A stretch of 7,601 bases of DNA from JBGPBY01 sp041481485 (GTDB lineage Bacteria > Acidobacteriota > Terriglobia > 20CM-2-55-15): contig JBGPBY010000361.1 of the NCBI GenBank assembly GCA_041481485.1, forward strand, positions 1 to 7,601, given 5' to 3'. Positions 5,251-7,601 of the stretch are shown piece after piece; the stretch's first letter is position 1; each line of letters starts with the position of its first letter. The notes under the pieces are model-generated. The model searched no databases and was not told the DNA's origin. It saw nothing but the letters and a program-made list of their open reading frames with translations. The position numbers and the translations under genes were made by a program.

Positions 5251-7479
5251 ATGAACAAAATGAAACGGTGGGCCGCGGCGATTCTCGCCTGTGCCTTGAT
5301 AGTGGCGACGGCAGAGTTCACCGGCTTTGGACAGGACCTGACCCCAGATGGATTGGTTGGATCGGTTCCAAAGGATCTTCGTCCACTGCTGGCTCCCCGT
5401 CGCAGTGAGATGCGCCTGGTGGTCACACGCTACAACGCCGACCGCACGTTGCTTGCAGGCAACTACGCGGGCAGCAATGCTGCAGGCGGAGGCGGAGGGG
5501 GACGCGGCGGCGGCCGCGGCACAGGAGCGGCGGCGGATGCCGGACCGCCTCTGGTGATTTCGCCCAGCCGCATCGCACGTCTGAAACGGTTCGACATGTC
5601 CTGGCAGACAGCACTCGCGCGAATCGACGCCGTCAAACTCTCGCCGGAAGCGCAAACGGATCTTGCCGGCCTCAAGACAACCATCCAGAAAAACTCCGCG
5701 GATTTGGATGCCCAGACTGCGGCGCTGGCCCAGGTCATGCCGCTGCTTCCTTTTGCGCCGGACGTGGTCCGCCTCATCGAAGCGCGCATCGCTTTGAGGG
5801 ATATCGATGCGGAGAAAGCCGCCGGCACTTTGACCGCTGTGACGAAGCAGATCGCCGACATACAAACCCAACTCACTGCGGGCGCGCTGCAGGCAAGTCC
5901 CGCTCAGGCGACGGGCGCGGCGGGTGCGGTCGATCAGATCCGCGCCAATCTCGCCGCGTGGAACACCTTCTATAACGGGTACGACCCTTTGTTCACGTGG
6001 TGGATGGGCCTGCCCTACAAACACGTCGACTCCGCGCTTCAGACGTACTCGACGCTTCTTCGCGACAAGATCGCGGCCGCCAATCAGACGTCGAACCTGA
6101 AAGTGCCGGCACTGCGAATCGATCCGGCTCCCGCGCCGAAGTTCAGCGAAGTGCCGGACCTGGCGGAGATTCTGGCGCTGCCGCAGGATGAAATGGCCGA
6201 TATTGTTCAACGATTCCGCGCCGCTCCCAATAACGGACGCGGTGGAAGGGGTGCTGCGCCGGCGCGCACCGCCCAGTATTACAACGACTGGCTTGCCGCG
6301 CTGAAGACGCTGGACTTCGATCTACTGTCGCGAAACGCGCAGGTGGACTATCTCTTCCTGAAGAAACGCGCCGAACTGGAGCTGGCGCGACTGGACAAGC
6401 CTCTGCCCTCAAACAATCCGCGAAAAACCGACAACACCGGCATCCCCGGCAGCGCTCGCGGACGCGAGGGACTCACTCGTGACCTGGAAGACGAGTTGAT
6501 CCCTTACACCCCTGAGCAGCTGATCGTCCTTGCGGAACGGGAATTCGCATGGTGCGAGAACGAAATGCGCAAAGCTTCCCGCCAAATGGGTTTCGGCGAC
6601 GATTGGAAAAAGGCGCTTGAAAAGACCAAGACGATGCATCCACCGCCGGGCGGGCAGCCCGCGATGATTCGAGATCTCCTTGTCGAAGCGGTCGATTACG
6701 TTCGCGCACACGATTTGGTGACGATTCCGCAGGTCGATGCCGAGTCGCAGCACATGATCATGATGACGCCCGAACGTCAGCTCGTGAATCCATTCTTCAC
6801 CGGCGGCACGCAGATGAGTGTGTCGTATCCAACCGACACGATGGAATTCGAGGCCCGCCTGCAGAGCATGCGCGGAAACAACCGTCCGTGGTCGCACGCC
6901 ACGGCGTTCCACGAGATGATCCCAGGACACAACCTCGTTGGCTATTTCTCCCAACGCTACAACGGTTACCGTCCGAGCCTTGGCGGCGGACCGTTTTTTG
7001 GCGAAGGTTGGGCCGTCTATTGGGAACTCGTTCTGTACGATATGGGTTTCCATGGCACTCCCGAGGAGCGCGTCGGAGCGCTTTTCTGGCGCATGTTCCG
7101 CTGCGCTCGAATCATCTTTTCTCTGCGCTTCCACATGGGTGAGTGGTCGCCTCAGGAGTCGATCGACTTCCTGGTCGATCGCGTGGGCCATGAGCGCGAC
7201 AACGCGACGGCGGAAGTTCGGCGTTCCTTCGAAGGCGGCTATACGCCGCTCTATCAGGCGGCCTATCTGCTTGGTGCTCTGCAGTTGCGTTCGCTGCGCA
7301 AAGAGCTGGTGGATTCAAAGGTGATGACCAACAAGGCGTTCCACGACGAGATCCTGCGATCCGGCTCGATGCCGATCGAACTGATTCGGCTGGAGCTCAT
7401 GAAGCAGAAACTCACGCGGGACATGTCGATTGACTGGAAGTTCTACGGAGACTTGCCGGGCCGGGCAAATGATCTGTAA
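5251..7479 (+). CDS. Secreted DUF885-family protein, putative metallopeptidase
   Basis: This 742-residue protein carries a signal peptide (hydrophobic about 7-21, cleavage likely after ATA at 21 or before QD at 28). A Gly/Arg-rich insert at 79-92 is followed by a long, mostly helical region (about 110-220) and a second GRGGRG insert at 329-334. The DUF885 core occupies the C-terminal half. HEMIPGH (554-560) is the family's HExxPGH signature and EGWAVYWE (585-592) supplies the usual downstream glutamates. The stretch WRMFRCARIIFSLRFHMG and DRVGHERDNATAEVRRSF (His628, His647) is also typical of the family. DUF885 proteins are generally placed with gluzincin-like metallopeptidases and are biochemically little studied, so zinc binding and peptidase activity are inferred. 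The length exceeds the roughly 570-600 residues I expect for the family, mainly through the N-terminal helices and inserts. The gene is divergent from the S9 peptidase and has its own promoter. Confidence 0.9.
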   Translation: MNKMKRWAAAILACALIVATAEFTGFGQDLTPDGLVGSVPKDLRPLLAPRRSEMRLVVTRYNADRTLLAGNYAGSNAAGGGGGGRGGGRGTGAAADAGPPLVISPSRIARLKRFDMSWQTALARIDAVKLSPEAQTDLAGLKTTIQKNSADLDAQTAALAQVMPLLPFAPDVVRLIEARIALRDIDAEKAAGTLTAVTKQIADIQTQLTAGALQASPAQATGAAGAVDQIRANLAAWNTFYNGYDPLFTWWMGLPYKHVDSALQTYSTLLRDKIAAANQTSNLKVPALRIDPAPAPKFSEVPDLAEILALPQDEMADIVQRFRAAPNNGRGGRGAAPARTAQYYNDWLAALKTLDFDLLSRNAQVDYLFLKKRAELELARLDKPLPSNNPRKTDNTGIPGSARGREGLTRDLEDELIPYTPEQLIVLAEREFAWCENEMRKASRQMGFGDDWKKALEKTKTMHPPPGGQPAMIRDLLVEAVDYVRAHDLVTIPQVDAESQHMIMMTPERQLVNPFFTGGTQMSVSYPTDTMEFEARLQSMRGNNRPWSHATAFHEMIPGHNLVGYFSQRYNGYRPSLGGGPFFGEGWAVYWELVLYDMGFHGTPEERVGALFWRMFRCARIIFSLRFHMGEWSPQESIDFLVDRVGHERDNATAEVRRSFEGGYTPLYQAAYLLGALQLRSLRKELVDSKVMTNKAFHDEILRSGSMPIELIRLELMKQKLTRDMSIDWKFYGDLPGRANDL

Positions 7480-7484
7480 AAGCA

Positions 7485-7503
7485 CTGTAGGCGCGGTCTA
7501 TGA
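7485..7503 (+). repeat. Truncated REP-like unit
   Basis: The first 19 bases (ctgtaggcgcggtctatga) are identical to the start of the 27-base unit at 20-46 and 5037-5063, including the GTAG foot. The match then stops abruptly at agttgtg, so the 3' half of the hairpin is missing. It starts 6 bases after the DUF885 stop codon. A small GGAAT-GCG-ATTCC dyad (7513-7525) follows. Confidence 0.7.
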
Positions 7504-7527
7504 AGTTGTGAAGGAATGCGATTCCGA

Positions 7528-7554
7528 CTGTAGGGGCGGGGTATTAAACCCCCC
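7528..7554 (+). repeat. Variant GTAG-footed hairpin after the DUF885 gene
   Basis: ctgtagg is shared with the REP units (GTAG at 7530-7533), but the hairpin differs: GGGGT pairs with ACCCC around ATTAA, flanked by further G and C runs. It looks like a diverged relative of the same family or a second REP subtype. As a GC-rich stem followed by AAAATTT it could also help end transcription of the DUF885 gene about 50-75 bases after its stop codon. Further on, gcgcggtca (7585-7593) resembles the beginning of a minus-oriented unit cut short before the window edge. Confidence 0.45.
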
Positions 7555-7601
7555 AAAATTTAGGAAATACAGCCATAAAATTTAGCGCGGTCAAAAAAAA
7601 C

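Noticed and set aside
5251..5310. Lipoprotein signal (ILAC at residues 11-14) in the DUF885 protein
   Set aside because: The cysteine is inside the hydrophobic core, the -2 Leu is atypical for a lipobox, and a standard signal peptidase I site follows.
5191..6210. Open frame of 339 codons on the minus strand over the promoter and 5' part of the DUF885 gene
   Set aside because: Arg-rich shadow product with no motif; it would overlap the promoter and the well-supported signal peptide of the DUF885 gene.

Overview
The window looks like chromosomal sequence from a GC-rich, probably soil-dwelling Acidobacteriota-type bacterium. This is inferred from the protein families and the style of the intergenic repeats, and no rRNA or marker gene is present to confirm it. 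Three large genes fill most of it, and all three products begin with an export signal or signal anchor, so the region serves the cell envelope or exterior. No RNA gene, CRISPR array, transposase or phage gene is visible.

Layout. Positions 1-274 hold an inverted pair of REP-like hairpins (20-123) and then a leader with three successive stem-loops (141-257). A + strand gene (275-2218) encodes an exported protein of unknown function with eight cysteines and a Pro/Gln-rich linker. A 144-base snap-back inverted repeat (2226-2369) almost exactly fills the gap to the convergent gene. That gene (2374-4764, minus strand) encodes a secreted S9-family (prolyl oligopeptidase / DPP-IV-like) serine peptidase with a complete Ser-Asp-His triad. 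The 486-base divergent spacer (4765-5250) carries several dyads, a second REP pair and a good sigma70-type promoter. That promoter reads into the third gene (5251-7479, plus strand), a secreted DUF885 protein with a metallopeptidase-like HExxPGH motif. The last 120 bases contain truncated or variant REP units.

How it fits together. Two secreted proteins, one a serine peptidase and one a putative metallopeptidase, are transcribed divergently. This would suit extracellular or periplasmic peptide degradation, though nothing in the sequence proves a shared pathway. All three proteins carry Gly/Gln/Pro/Arg-rich low-complexity inserts between or within domains, which is a shared trait of the locus.

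Most unusual content. The repeats stand out more than the genes. A GTAG-footed hairpin family is present as two inverted pairs plus decayed copies, matching the layout of REP/BIME elements mobilised by RAYT (TnpA-REP) proteins, although no RAYT gene lies here. The second repeat is the snap-back element with a 7-base internal periodicity, sitting between converging genes. I do not see a clearly new multi-gene system.
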